Assembly: GCA_035524315.1 (NCBI GenBank)
Contig: DATKPD010000043.1
Location: forward strand, 22,086 to 86,085
Length of the DNA: 64,000 bases
DNA from: BOG-938 sp035524315
GTDB taxonomy: Bacteria; Pseudomonadota; Alphaproteobacteria; Caulobacterales; Caulobacteraceae
Direction: 5' to 3'
The first letter of the stretch is position 1; each line of letters begins with the position of its first letter. Shown in pieces: positions 17,416-25,430 of the stretch. The notes beneath the pieces are model-generated. The model ran no database searches, was not told the origin of the DNA, and saw nothing but the letters and a program-made list of their open reading frames with translations. Position numbers and translations under genes: made by a program.

Positions 17416-18654
17416 TTAGCCGCCGTGGAGCGTCAAGACCGGCGCCTCCTCGAGAGGCGCGTCGGGAACCGCCAGCTTGGCCAGGGGGCGCGGCAGGCTG
17501 TCGACCGGCGTCAGCTCGGGCAGGTCGCGGCCCTCGTGATCGGCAGCCAGGTCCTCGAACCGGCGCGCCTGGCTCAACACCTGGCTTTCCATCGAGCCGA
17601 CGAAAGAATTGTAGCGCGTGACCGCGCCCTCCAGCGCCTTGCCCAGGCCGGCCACGTGGCCGCCCATCACCGACAGGCGCTTGTAAAGGTCGCGGCCGAG
17701 GGCGGCGATATGCTCGGCGCTCTTGGCCTGGTCCTCGACCCGCCAACCGTAGGCGACCGCCTTGCACAGGGCGAACAGGGTGGTCGGCGTGACCAGCACC
17801 ACCTTCTGCGACATGGCGTCGGACAACAGATCGGGCAGGCGCTCCAGCGCCGCCGCCAGGAAGCCGTCGCCGGGCACGAACATGGCCACAATGTCGGGCG
17901 AACGCTCGAACTGCTGGGCGTAGGCGCGCGAGGCCAAGCCCCGCATGTGCTCGCGCACGCTGGCGGCATGGCGCACCAGCGCCGCCTCGCGCGCGGCGTC
18001 GTCGGTGGCGTCCTGGGCCTCCAGGAAGGCGTTGAGCGAGCACTTGGCGTCGACCACCAGCACCCCCCCGCCCGGCAGGCGCACGATCACGTCCGGCCGG
18101 CGCCGGCCCTCGCCGTCGTCGACCGAGACCTGCTCGTCGAAATCGAAGCGGTGCTGCAGGCCCGCCGCCTCCAGCACGTTGCGCAAGGTCTGCTCGCCCC
18201 AGCGTCCCTGCACCCCCGCCCCGCGCCGCAGGGCCGCCGACAGCTTGCGCGCCTCGAACTGGGTGTCGGCGGTGGCCTTGAGCATTTCGGAGATCTGCTG
18301 CTTCAGGCCGCCGGCGTCCTCGGCGCGCGCCTTCTCGATCGCGGCGACCTGCTGCTCGAACTTGGCCAGGGTGTCGGCCACCGGCTTGAGTTGGCCGGCC
18401 ATGCGCTCCATGGCCAAGGCTTCCTGCGAGCGAAAGGTCTCGCTGGCGCGCTTGACCAGTTCGTCGGCCACGACCTGGGCCGACTGGGCGGCCTGGGCCT
18501 TGAGGATCTCGGCGCTCTCGCCTGACTGGCGCAGGCGCTCCTCGGCCACGGCCAGGCGTTGGCCGAGCGCGGCGGCGCGGGCGAAGGCGAAGACGGCCGC
18601 CGCGAGAAACACAACGGCGGCGCCGATGGCGGCGAGCAATGCAGGATCGTTCAT
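17416..18654 (-). CDS. rmuC: DNA recombination protein RmuC
   Basis: RmuC proteins limit inversions at short inverted repeats and contain a nuclease-like fold. The 412-residue protein has an N-terminal membrane anchor (residues about 5-30), a coiled coil to about residue 130, and the RmuC core. The core contains GVQGRWGEQTLRNVLEAAGL, the acidic/lysine stretch VLVVDAKCSLNAFLEA and VVLVTPTTLFALCKAVAYGWR. The VDAK element is the PD-(D/E)xK-like catalytic remnant. It lies directly upstream of def and probably shares its transcript. Confidence 0.93.
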   Translation of the reverse strand: MNDPALLAAIGAAVVFLAAAVFAFARAAALGQRLAVAEERLRQSGESAEILKAQAAQSAQVVADELVKRASETFRSQEALAMERMAGQLKPVADTLAKFEQQVAAIEKARAEDAGGLKQQISEMLKATADTQFEARKLSAALRRGAGVQGRWGEQTLRNVLEAAGLQHRFDFDEQVSVDDGEGRRRPDVIVRLPGGGVLVVDAKCSLNAFLEAQDATDDAAREAALVRHAASVREHMRGLASRAYAQQFERSPDIVAMFVPGDGFLAAALERLPDLLSDAMSQKVVLVTPTTLFALCKAVAYGWRVEDQAKSAEHIAALGRDLYKRLSVMGGHVAGLGKALEGAVTRYNSFVGSMESQVLSQARRFEDLAADHEGRDLPELTPVDSLPRPLAKLAVPDAPLEEAPVLTLHGG

Positions 18655-18768
18655 GGTCCGTTCGCTAGCACGACTCGCGCGCCTTGGAAACGCGAGCGGC
18701 GGTCACTTGACCGTCAGGGACAAGCGCCGAACGGGCCCGCCACAAGTGTTAATAAGGATACAAAAAAG

Positions 18769-18780
18769 CCCAAGCTTGGG
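18769..18780. promoter_or_regulatory. Perfect 12-base palindrome upstream of the CsgG-like gene
   Basis: CCCAAGCTTGGG is a perfect palindrome preceded by six A residues and followed by TATATTTGG, 34 bases before the ATG of the secreted protein gene at 18814. It may be an operator or overlap the promoter. On the minus strand it would be followed by a T-run, but no minus-strand gene ends here. Confidence 0.35.
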
Positions 18781-18813
18781 TATATTTGGACTTGAACCCA
18801 GGGGGAGACGGCC

Positions 18814-19746
18814 ATGAAGAAACCAGCGATCGCGGGGCTGGGCGCGGCGGCGGCCTTGGCCTTGGCGGCCAGTCCGGCCATGGCCCAGTACGGCATGGAC
18901 GCCAAGCGGCCCGACGGCACCCCGCCCCTGCCCCAATGCGCCACGCCCGTCGGCACCGCCTCGATCCAGGAGCCCGAGCGCGACTGGTGGAGCCCGCTCG
19001 GCCTGGGCAATCCGGAATCCCTGATCAAGCTGATGGCCTCGCGCTCCAACTGCCTGCGCATCGTCGATCGCAACGGCGGCCTGGCCATGCGCAACGAGGA
19101 GCGCGCCCTGGGCGACTCCGGCGAACTGCAGCGCAATTCCAACCTCGGCAAGGGCCAGATCAAGGCGGCCGATTTCGCCATCATCCCCGACATCGCCGAC
19201 AGCAACTCCAACGCCGGTGGCGGCGCCCTGGGCGGGGCGCTGGGCGGGCTGGTGGGCGGGCGCTTCGGCGCGGTGCTGGGCGGCATCTCGATGAAGCAGT
19301 CCCAGGCCCACGTGCTGCTGACCCTGGTCAACATTCGCACCACCGAGCAGGAATATGTGGCGGAAGGCACCGCCCAGAAGACCGACATCGGCTGGGGCGC
19401 AGGGGGCGGCTACGCCTTCTTCGGCGCGGCGGGCGGCGGCTATTCCAACACCGACATCGGCAAGGTCATTTCGGCGGCCTATCTGAACGCCTTCGTCGAC
19501 CTGATCGGCCACCTGCAGCAGGCCACGCCCGGCCAGGCCGCCGCCGAAGCCCCGACCCAGGCTTACCGCGTGACCGACGTGGCGACCCTGCGCAAGACCG
19601 CCAGCGCCTCGGCCCACGTGGTGCGCAGCTTCAAGGTCGGCGACATGGTCTATCCCACGGGCGCCAAGGACGGGGTGTGGTGGGAAGTGGACGACGAGAA
19701 CGGCAACCGTGGCTGGATCACCTCGACCAAGATCTCACCGCGCTAG
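18814..19746 (+). CDS. Secreted CsgG/HfaB-like protein with C-terminal SH3 domain
   Basis: The 310-residue protein has a signal peptide ending at SPAMAQ (about residue 25). The middle part has features of the CsgG/HfaB curli-secretion family: SRSNCLRIVDRNGGLAMRNEER, a QIKAADFAIIPDI segment, a glycine-rich GGGALGGALGGLVGG turn, and IRTTEQEYVAEGTAQKTDIG. A bacterial SH3-like domain forms the last ~75 residues (YRVTDVATLRKTASASAHVV to GNRGWITSTKISPR). CsgG proteins are outer-membrane lipoproteins forming secretion pores; no lipobox Cys is seen here, so a soluble or peptidoglycan-associated role is possible. A GGGGGAGA ribosome site precedes the ATG. The CsgG assignment is by motif resemblance. 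Confidence 0.65.
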   Translation: MKKPAIAGLGAAAALALAASPAMAQYGMDAKRPDGTPPLPQCATPVGTASIQEPERDWWSPLGLGNPESLIKLMASRSNCLRIVDRNGGLAMRNEERALGDSGELQRNSNLGKGQIKAADFAIIPDIADSNSNAGGGALGGALGGLVGGRFGAVLGGISMKQSQAHVLLTLVNIRTTEQEYVAEGTAQKTDIGWGAGGGYAFFGAAGGGYSNTDIGKVISAAYLNAFVDLIGHLQQATPGQAAAEAPTQAYRVTDVATLRKTASASAHVVRSFKVGDMVYPTGAKDGVWWEVDDENGNRGWITSTKISPR

Positions 19747-19755
19747 GGGGCGGCA

Positions 19756-20187
19756 ATGACCGGCGAAAAGGTGCGGATCGGCGGGCTTGAGGTGGACTAC
19801 AAGCTGGATGGCGTGGCCACCGGCGCCGGCTCGGGCCTGTTCGAGCTGACCGTCGCCCCCGGTGCCCGCGTTCCGCCGCCCCACAGCCACACGGCCAACG
19901 AAGAGACGATCTACGTCCTGCAGGGCGTCCTGCGCTATTGCGTCGATGGCGAGATGCGTGACCTGGCGGCGGGCGAGCACATGCACACGCCGCGTGGATC
20001 GGTGCACAGCTTCAGCAATCCGCACGCCGAGGCGGCACGGGCCCTGGTAATGCTGACGCCCGACATTGGCGCGCAGTATTTTCGCGACGTGGCTGAGGTC
20101 GTCGGGCAGCCCGGGCCGCCCGATCCGGCGGCGCTGACGCGCGTGATGGAACGGTATGGTCTGGTCCTGGCCAAGCCTGCGGCCTGA
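19756..20187 (+). CDS. Cupin-domain protein
   Basis: The 143-residue protein is a small single-domain cupin. The metal-binding first motif reads PPPHSHTANEETIYVLQG, supplying two His and a Glu, and the second motif is HTPRGSVHSF with the final His. Such proteins may be dioxygenases, isomerases or metal-binding regulators; substrate is unknown. It begins nine bases after the secreted SH3 protein stop on the same strand, so the two may share a transcript, although no functional connection is evident. Confidence 0.8.
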   Translation: MTGEKVRIGGLEVDYKLDGVATGAGSGLFELTVAPGARVPPPHSHTANEETIYVLQGVLRYCVDGEMRDLAAGEHMHTPRGSVHSFSNPHAEAARALVMLTPDIGAQYFRDVAEVVGQPGPPDPAALTRVMERYGLVLAKPAA

Positions 20188-20199
20188 CCGAGCGGCCCC

Positions 20200-20874
20200 T
20201 TAGTCTTCCCACAGCTCGTGCACGCCGCCCTTGCGGTTGAGCACGCGCGTGACCCGCTTGATCACGGTCAATAGGCGCTCGATGCGCTCGTCCTCGTCAT
20301 AGGTCAGGTTGGCGCGCGACAGGCCCTCGAGCATGAAGCGGGCGATGTCGCGGCTGGTCTGGAAGCGCGCGGCCGAGCCGGCCTGAAGCATGCCCGAAAG
20401 CTCCGCCCCAACCTGGGCGCGATCGAAGGCCGCCTGGGCCGGGGCCAGCTTGGCCGCCAAGTCCTTGTCGGCGCCGGCGGCGGCCTCCAGTTCGGCGAAG
20501 GCCCGGAACGGCGTCTCCTGCAACAGGGCCCAATAGGCGTCGATCGCCTGGTCCGATAGGTCCTCGCCCGGCAGCGCGTCACGCGCCGCTTCGGCCAGGG
20601 CCAGATTGCGCCGCTCCTGAATATGGTCGATCGCCGCCAACACCAGATCGTCGCGGGTGGGGAAGTGATAGAGCATGGCCCCGCGCGTGAGCTTGGCCGC
20701 CTCGGCCACGTCGGCGTTGGTGCAGGCGTGATAGCCGCGCTCGGCGAACAGCTCCATCGCGGCGTCGAGGATGCGCCGGCGCGTGCGCTGGGACTTGCGC
20801 GTGTCCTTAGCGGTCGGCCTGGGGGCCGACGCTTCGGTCTTCGGCGAAAGTTTGGCGGCGGAGGCGGGGGACAT
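20200..20874 (-). CDS. TetR/AcrR-family transcriptional regulator
   Basis: The 224-residue protein has a basic, Ala-rich N-terminal leader followed by a TetR helix-turn-helix: RRRILDAAMELFAERGYHAC then TNADVAEAAKLTRGAMLYHFPTRDDLVLAAI. The C-terminal ligand-binding domain is divergent. It is convergent with the cupin gene and divergent from the phosphoesterase gene at 21035; the 160-base divergent intergenic region may hold its operator. The ligand and regulon are unknown. The true start may lie downstream of the written one because the first 25 residues are low complexity. Confidence 0.85.
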   Translation of the reverse strand: MSPASAAKLSPKTEASAPRPTAKDTRKSQRTRRRILDAAMELFAERGYHACTNADVAEAAKLTRGAMLYHFPTRDDLVLAAIDHIQERRNLALAEAARDALPGEDLSDQAIDAYWALLQETPFRAFAELEAAAGADKDLAAKLAPAQAAFDRAQVGAELSGMLQAGSAARFQTSRDIARFMLEGLSRANLTYDEDERIERLLTVIKRVTRVLNRKGGVHELWED

Positions 20875-21034
20875 GTCGACGGCTTTGAAAGCGCCTACTT
20901 AGGGCCGGTTGTCGCGGACCGCCACCTCCAGAGGGCGATTTCACAAAACAGACACGCAATCAGCCTAGTCGCAGGCCTGATGGCGACCGGTGTCGCCCGC
21001 CCTCTCGGCGCCACTCCAAGGACGGCCCGTCGCC

Positions 21035-21853
21035 ATGAGCCAAGCCTTCCCGACTCAGAATGTGCGCGCCGCCTTCATTTCGGACATCCACCTGGGAACC
21101 CGGGGTTGCCAGGCCGAGCTGCTGCTCGACTTCATCAAGCACCTGGAGTGCGAGAGCCTCTATCTGGTGGGCGACATCATCGACGGCTGGAAGCTGAAGA
21201 GCGGTTGGCACTGGCCGCAGGCGCACAACGACGTCATGCAGAAGATCCTGCGCATGGCGCGCAAGGGCGTGAACGTGATCTATGTGCCCGGCAATCACGA
21301 CGAGGTGGCGCGCGACTATTGCGGCGTGCATTTCGGCGGCGTGGTGATCGCCCGCGACGCCATTCATGAGACCGCCGACGGCCGCCGCTTCCTGGTCACG
21401 CATGGCGACGAGTTCGACGGCGTGGTGCAGCACGCCAAGTGGCTCGCGTTCCTGGGCGATTGGTCTTATAGAACCATCCTTACGCTGAACACTTTGTTCA
21501 ACCTGGCCAGGCGGCGCATGGGGTTCGGCTATTGGAGCCTCTCGGCCTTCCTGAAGGTGAAAGTGAAGAACGCCCTGCAGTTCATCGAAGCCTACGAAAG
21601 CGCGGTCGCCGAGGAAGCGCGCCGGCGCGGCGTGGACGGCGTGATTTGCGGCCACATCCACAAGGCGGAGATGCGCGACATCGACGGCATCGAATACGTC
21701 AACGACGGCGACTGGGTGGAAAGCTGCACGGCGATCGTCGAGCACCACGACGGCAGCCTGGAGCTGCTGGAATGGGCCAAGCTGCGCTCATGGTCGATGA
21801 TCGACCGCAAGGCCGGCGCGAACGAGGCCGTCGAGGGCAAGGCCGCGGCCTAA
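21035..21853 (+). CDS. LpxH-like calcineurin-family phosphoesterase
   Basis: The 272-residue protein is a UDP-2,3-diacylglucosamine diphosphatase-like metallophosphoesterase. Metal-site motifs are FISDIHLGTRG, GDIIDGWK, PGNHDE, THGDEFDG and ICGHIHKAEMR. The ATG at 21035 was chosen because it places the first motif at residue 13, as in the family; an upstream ATG at 20990 would add an unrelated leader. Caulobacter is known to use LpxI for lipid A, so this homologue may act on another UDP-sugar or lipid substrate. It is two bases upstream of a GT4 glycosyltransferase, so the pair likely works together on a glycolipid. Confidence 0.8.
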   Translation: MSQAFPTQNVRAAFISDIHLGTRGCQAELLLDFIKHLECESLYLVGDIIDGWKLKSGWHWPQAHNDVMQKILRMARKGVNVIYVPGNHDEVARDYCGVHFGGVVIARDAIHETADGRRFLVTHGDEFDGVVQHAKWLAFLGDWSYRTILTLNTLFNLARRRMGFGYWSLSAFLKVKVKNALQFIEAYESAVAEEARRRGVDGVICGHIHKAEMRDIDGIEYVNDGDWVESCTAIVEHHDGSLELLEWAKLRSWSMIDRKAGANEAVEGKAAA

Positions 21854-21854
21854 T

Positions 21855-22946
21855 ATGCGTATCCTGTTAGCCACCGACGCCTGGGAGCCCCAGGTCAATG
21901 GCGTCGTGCGCACCCTGACCCGCACCGTGGCCGAAATGCGCGCCATGGGCCACGAGGTCGAGGTCATCTCACCCGACCAGTTCAAGACCGTCCCTCTGCC
22001 CACCTATCCCGAGATCAAGCTGGCGATGGGCGCCTACGAGCCCGTGCAGGAAAAGTTCAAGTCGTTCGAGCCCGAGGCGATCCACATCGCCACCGAAGGT
22101 CCGATCGGGCTGGCGGCGCGGCGCATCTGCGTGGAATGGAAGCTGCCTTTCACCACCAGCTACCACACCAAGTTCCCAGAATACGTGTCCGCGCGCCTGC
22201 CCGTGCCGCTCTCGGCCGGCTATGCCTACATGCGCTGGTTCCACAAGCCCTCGGGCCGGCTGATGGTGGCCACGCCCACCATGCGCGAGGAACTGGTCAA
22301 GCACGGCTTCCGCAATATCTCGCCGTGGACGCGAGGCGTCGACACCGACCTGTTCAAGCCGGGCCTTGAGCCCGTGTACGAGGGCCTGGAGCGGCCGATC
22401 TGGCTGTCGGTCGGCCGGGTGGCGGTGGAGAAGAACGTCGAGGCCTTCCTGGCGCTCGACCTGCCCGGCACCAAGGTGGTGGTGGGCGACGGGCCCCAGC
22501 GCGAGGAGCTGGCGGCCAAGTACCCCGCGGCGGTGTTCCGCGGCGCGCGCTTTGACCAGGACCTGGCGCGACACTTCTCGGACGCCGACGTGTTCGTGTT
22601 TCCGTCCCTGACCGACACCTTCGGCCTGGTGATCCTGGAGGCCATGGCCAGCGGCCTGCCCGTCGCCGCCTTCACCGCGCCGGGCCCCGCCGACCTGATA
22701 CCCGGATCGGGCGCCGGCGTCCTGGCGCCGGGCCAGACAGACGGACTGCGCGAAGCGTGCCTGGAGGCGCTCAAACTCGACAAGAGCGCCGCGCGCGCCT
22801 ACGCCGAACACTTCTCGTGGCGCGCCTCGGCCGAGGAGTTCGTGCGCAATCTGCAGCCCTATCCCGAGCTGGAAAAGATTCGCTTCTGGCGCCGCCTACG
22901 CCGCCTGGCCCGCATCCGCCGCCGACCACGCACGCCAGCGGCCTAA
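21855..22946 (+). CDS. GT4-family glycosyltransferase (MgtA/SQD2-like)
   Basis: The 363-residue GT-B enzyme opens with LLATDAWEPQVNGVVRTLTRT, the acceptor-site loop typical of glycolipid-forming alpha-mannosyl or sulfoquinovosyl transferases. It has the nucleotide-sugar block LSVGRVAVEKNVEAFLAL and the EX7E-containing FPSLTDTFGLVILEAMASGLP near residue 255. It follows the phosphoesterase by one base and is probably translationally coupled. Its closest recognised relatives attach sugars to diacylglycerol or similar lipids; the actual substrate is unknown. Confidence 0.85.
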   Translation: MRILLATDAWEPQVNGVVRTLTRTVAEMRAMGHEVEVISPDQFKTVPLPTYPEIKLAMGAYEPVQEKFKSFEPEAIHIATEGPIGLAARRICVEWKLPFTTSYHTKFPEYVSARLPVPLSAGYAYMRWFHKPSGRLMVATPTMREELVKHGFRNISPWTRGVDTDLFKPGLEPVYEGLERPIWLSVGRVAVEKNVEAFLALDLPGTKVVVGDGPQREELAAKYPAAVFRGARFDQDLARHFSDADVFVFPSLTDTFGLVILEAMASGLPVAAFTAPGPADLIPGSGAGVLAPGQTDGLREACLEALKLDKSAARAYAEHFSWRASAEEFVRNLQPYPELEKIRFWRRLRRLARIRRRPRTPAA

Positions 22947-22984
22947 GGGCCACATTCGCGCGGGGCTTTGCGGCTGGCGCTCGC

Positions 22985-23020
22985 CGGAGACCCGGGCCCC
23001 GCCCAGGTCTCCGACTTTTG
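22985..23020 (+). terminator. Rho-independent terminator after the GT4 gene
   Basis: An eight-base perfect stem CGGAGACC / GGTCTCCG (22985-22992 and 23006-23013) encloses a GC-rich 13-base loop and is followed by acTTTTg. It is 39 bases after the glycosyltransferase stop and oriented to end the phosphoesterase-GT4 transcript. Confidence 0.75.
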
Positions 23021-23035
23021 CTCTGGCCCGACGCG

Positions 23036-23911
23036 CTAGTTCTTGCGCGCCATCAGGAGCACCGTGTCCAAACGCCGCCAAACAACCTGCACGTCGGTGA
23101 ACCCGGCGGCGTGCAGGGCGTCCAGCTGTTGGTCGAGGGTGGGGGTCACATAGTCCAGGTGGTGGGTCGGCGGCCCTTCGACGATGGCGTTGGCGCCCGA
23201 CGAAGCCAGCTCCTCGCGCGCCCCGCTCACTCGCTTGGCCCAGGGCGAGTCGCCATAGGAGATGTGGTCCATGTTGACCACCCAGCCGCCGGACGGCAGC
23301 ATTTGGTACGCCTCTTTGTACCACTTCTGGATGCCAGTCAGGTTCTGGTGGATCGATAGCCACGAGGTGAGCATGACATCCACGCCCTTGGGCACGCAGC
23401 CCAGACTGATGTCGCGCGAGCCGCAGCCGATCACGTAATCGACGTTGGCGCCAAAGCGCGCCAGGCGACGCTTGGCGTTGTCCTCGTTACCGGTCACAGG
23501 CTCGGTCCACTGGCCGTGCGATTGCGGGAAGCGCTGCATGAAAGCTTCGAGCAATTCGCCGGTGAACGAGCCCACGTCCACGATCAGGCGCGGGTGGGGA
23601 TTGTCCTGGGCGACGATCGCCGCCGCCAGACGCCGGCCCGCACCCAGGCGGTCGCCGCCCGGCTCGCCGGGATTGACCGCCTCGAAGTGCACCATGGGCG
23701 CGATGCTGGGCAGGTCGGCGGCCGAGTCCGGCTTGGCATAGGCGCGCGCGACGGCCGCGCGGCTGGCCTTCATCGAGGCGCTCTGGGCCGAGGCGATGGC
23801 CTGGTCCTCCGGCGTCTGCGCGAAGGCGGAAACGGCCGCCAACTGCATGAGGACAATGGCGCTCAAACCCGCCTTCGACGGCCACGACGAGCCGCTTTTA
23901 AAAACTTTCAC
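23036..23911 (-). CDS. Signal-peptide-bearing class I methyltransferase-like protein
   Basis: The 291-residue protein starts with a basic region and a hydrophobic segment ending SAFAQ (about residue 32), predicting export. The mature protein has a class I SAM-methyltransferase fold: RLIVDVGSFTGELLEAFMQRFP matches motif I, EPVTGNEDNAKRRLARFG resembles motif II, and a DVMLTSWLSIHQ region and a PSGGWVVNMDH motif follow. Export is odd because SAM is cytoplasmic; the protein may have lost catalysis or use another ligand. Motif I has DVGSFTG rather than the usual DVGCGTG. It is downstream of the NPP phosphodiesterase on the same strand but separated by 181 bases. Confidence 0.65.
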   Translation of the reverse strand: MKVFKSGSSWPSKAGLSAIVLMQLAAVSAFAQTPEDQAIASAQSASMKASRAAVARAYAKPDSAADLPSIAPMVHFEAVNPGEPGGDRLGAGRRLAAAIVAQDNPHPRLIVDVGSFTGELLEAFMQRFPQSHGQWTEPVTGNEDNAKRRLARFGANVDYVIGCGSRDISLGCVPKGVDVMLTSWLSIHQNLTGIQKWYKEAYQMLPSGGWVVNMDHISYGDSPWAKRVSGAREELASSGANAIVEGPPTHHLDYVTPTLDQQLDALHAAGFTDVQVVWRRLDTVLLMARKN

Positions 23912-24092
23912 GTTTCCTCTCCATCCGCGCGCTGCGCCGAAATCGGCTCGCAGCCCGCCCTAGACCCAGGCGTGATCGCCTGATGTGCCCGGTCACATTA
24001 TTGGGCGTGGACTCACAGTCAAGGCCGCGGGCGACAGATCGTCGCGGACGGAGCCCCATCAATCCGGGTTCTACGGCGGCGCTGAGGGCGGA

Positions 24093-25427
24093 CTATCGCT
24101 TCAGCAGCGATTTGCCCTCGGCCGAAGGCAGGCTCACGTTGAGGATCTGGGCCACCGTGGGCGCGATGTCGCGCATGTCGACCTCGCCCAGCGAGCCGCT
24201 TTGGCCGGCGCCGTCGATGATCAGCGTGGCGCGCATGGCCGGGTTGTCGGGGAAATAGCCATGCGTGCCCTTGTTGACCGAGTCCGAGATCAGGGGGCCG
24301 GTCAAGGCCGAGCCGATCTCGTAACCGGGCTTGGCGTCGACGAAGAAGTCGGCGTCCGGCGCCCCGCCGGCGGCGGCGATCTGGGCCCTGTCCATCACCC
24401 GGCCGAGGCCCGAGTTGGGATCGTTTGACAGCTTACGGAGCAAGGCGGCGGTCTTGGCGCGCACAGCTTCGTCGCCGGGCTGGGCCAGCACGACCGCGGC
24501 CGAGCCGCCCGACACCCACGGCATGGCCTGCCAGGACTCGACCTCGCCCCGGGCGTTCAGGGTGATCAGGCCCGCCTCGACGAAGGCCAAAGGCAGACTC
24601 ACCTCGTGCGAGATGGGCGCGAAGCCGTGGTCGGACACCAGCACCACCACCAGATCCGGCTCGGCCTGGCGCGCGGCCGCGACCAGGCCCGCGATGGCGG
24701 CGTCGATCCGTTGCAAGGCGCCGTAGGCCTGCGGCGAGCCGGGCGCGTAGAGATGCTCGAAGTGATCCAGGCTCGACAGATGCAGAGTCATGAAATAGGG
24801 GCGCTTGGCCGCATAGATGGCCGCCGCCGCCTTGGCCTTGGCTTCGTCTTCGGCGGGCTCGGTGACGACCACGTCCATCAGCTTGAAGCCGGTCGGCGCG
24901 ACCAGTTCGGGCAGGCCCGGGGTGGACAGGGCGTGCAGCAGGTCCGCGTCGCCCGGAATGCGCGCGCGCCAGTATTCCGGCAGGTTCTCGTCGATGGATG
25001 GATTGTCCACCGTGACCGGCCAGCCGAGACTGGCGGTCAACCTGTGCTGGGCGTGAACCGCGTCCCACAGGGTGGGAACCCGGATCATCGGCGAATACCA
25101 GTACCAGGCCTCGTAGCTCTTACGCAGCGGATCGAACACCACATTGGCTTCGATCCCGTGCCGCGCCGGCCATACGCCCGTGACCAGGGTGGTGTGGTTG
25201 GGATAGGTCACCGTCGGCAAGGCGTTGCGCACGCCCGTGGCGTAGAGCCCGCGCTTGGCCATGCCCGTCAGGTAGGGGGCGGTGACGCCCCGCTGATCGG
25301 CCTCAAGAACGTCGCCCGGCCGCAGGCCATCGACCGAGATCATCAGGACCGGAGCCGCTTGCGCGGCCCCGGCGACGATGCAGGCGAAGGCGAGACTGAC
25401 GACTTGGGCGAGGGTTGAGCGCCGCAT
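24093..25427 (-). CDS. Exported alkaline-phosphatase-superfamily phosphodiesterase (NPP type)
   Basis: The 444-residue protein has a signal peptide ending GAAQAA (about residue 24). The alkaline-phosphatase core follows: VLMISVDGLRPGDVLEA with the first metal Asp, the threonine-nucleophile segment LPTVTYPNHTTLVTGVWPARHG, VVLVSDHGFAPISHE and a late GTHGYFPDNPAM. This is the nucleotide pyrophosphatase/phosphodiesterase subgroup, which hydrolyses nucleotides or phospholipid head groups. It starts three bases after the TonB receptor stop, so uptake receptor and hydrolase are probably co-expressed to release phosphate from organic phosphates outside the cell. Confidence 0.87.
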   Translation of the reverse strand: MRRSTLAQVVSLAFACIVAGAAQAAPVLMISVDGLRPGDVLEADQRGVTAPYLTGMAKRGLYATGVRNALPTVTYPNHTTLVTGVWPARHGIEANVVFDPLRKSYEAWYWYSPMIRVPTLWDAVHAQHRLTASLGWPVTVDNPSIDENLPEYWRARIPGDADLLHALSTPGLPELVAPTGFKLMDVVVTEPAEDEAKAKAAAAIYAAKRPYFMTLHLSSLDHFEHLYAPGSPQAYGALQRIDAAIAGLVAAARQAEPDLVVVLVSDHGFAPISHEVSLPLAFVEAGLITLNARGEVESWQAMPWVSGGSAAVVLAQPGDEAVRAKTAALLRKLSNDPNSGLGRVMDRAQIAAAGGAPDADFFVDAKPGYEIGSALTGPLISDSVNKGTHGYFPDNPAMRATLIIDGAGQSGSLGEVDMRDIAPTVAQILNVSLPSAEGKSLLKR

Positions 25428-25430
25428 GGA

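Noticed and set aside
18769..18780. The CCCAAGCTTGGG palindrome as a minus-strand terminator.
   Set aside because: A T-run follows on that strand, but no minus-strand gene ends there, and the stem has too small a loop to be convincing.
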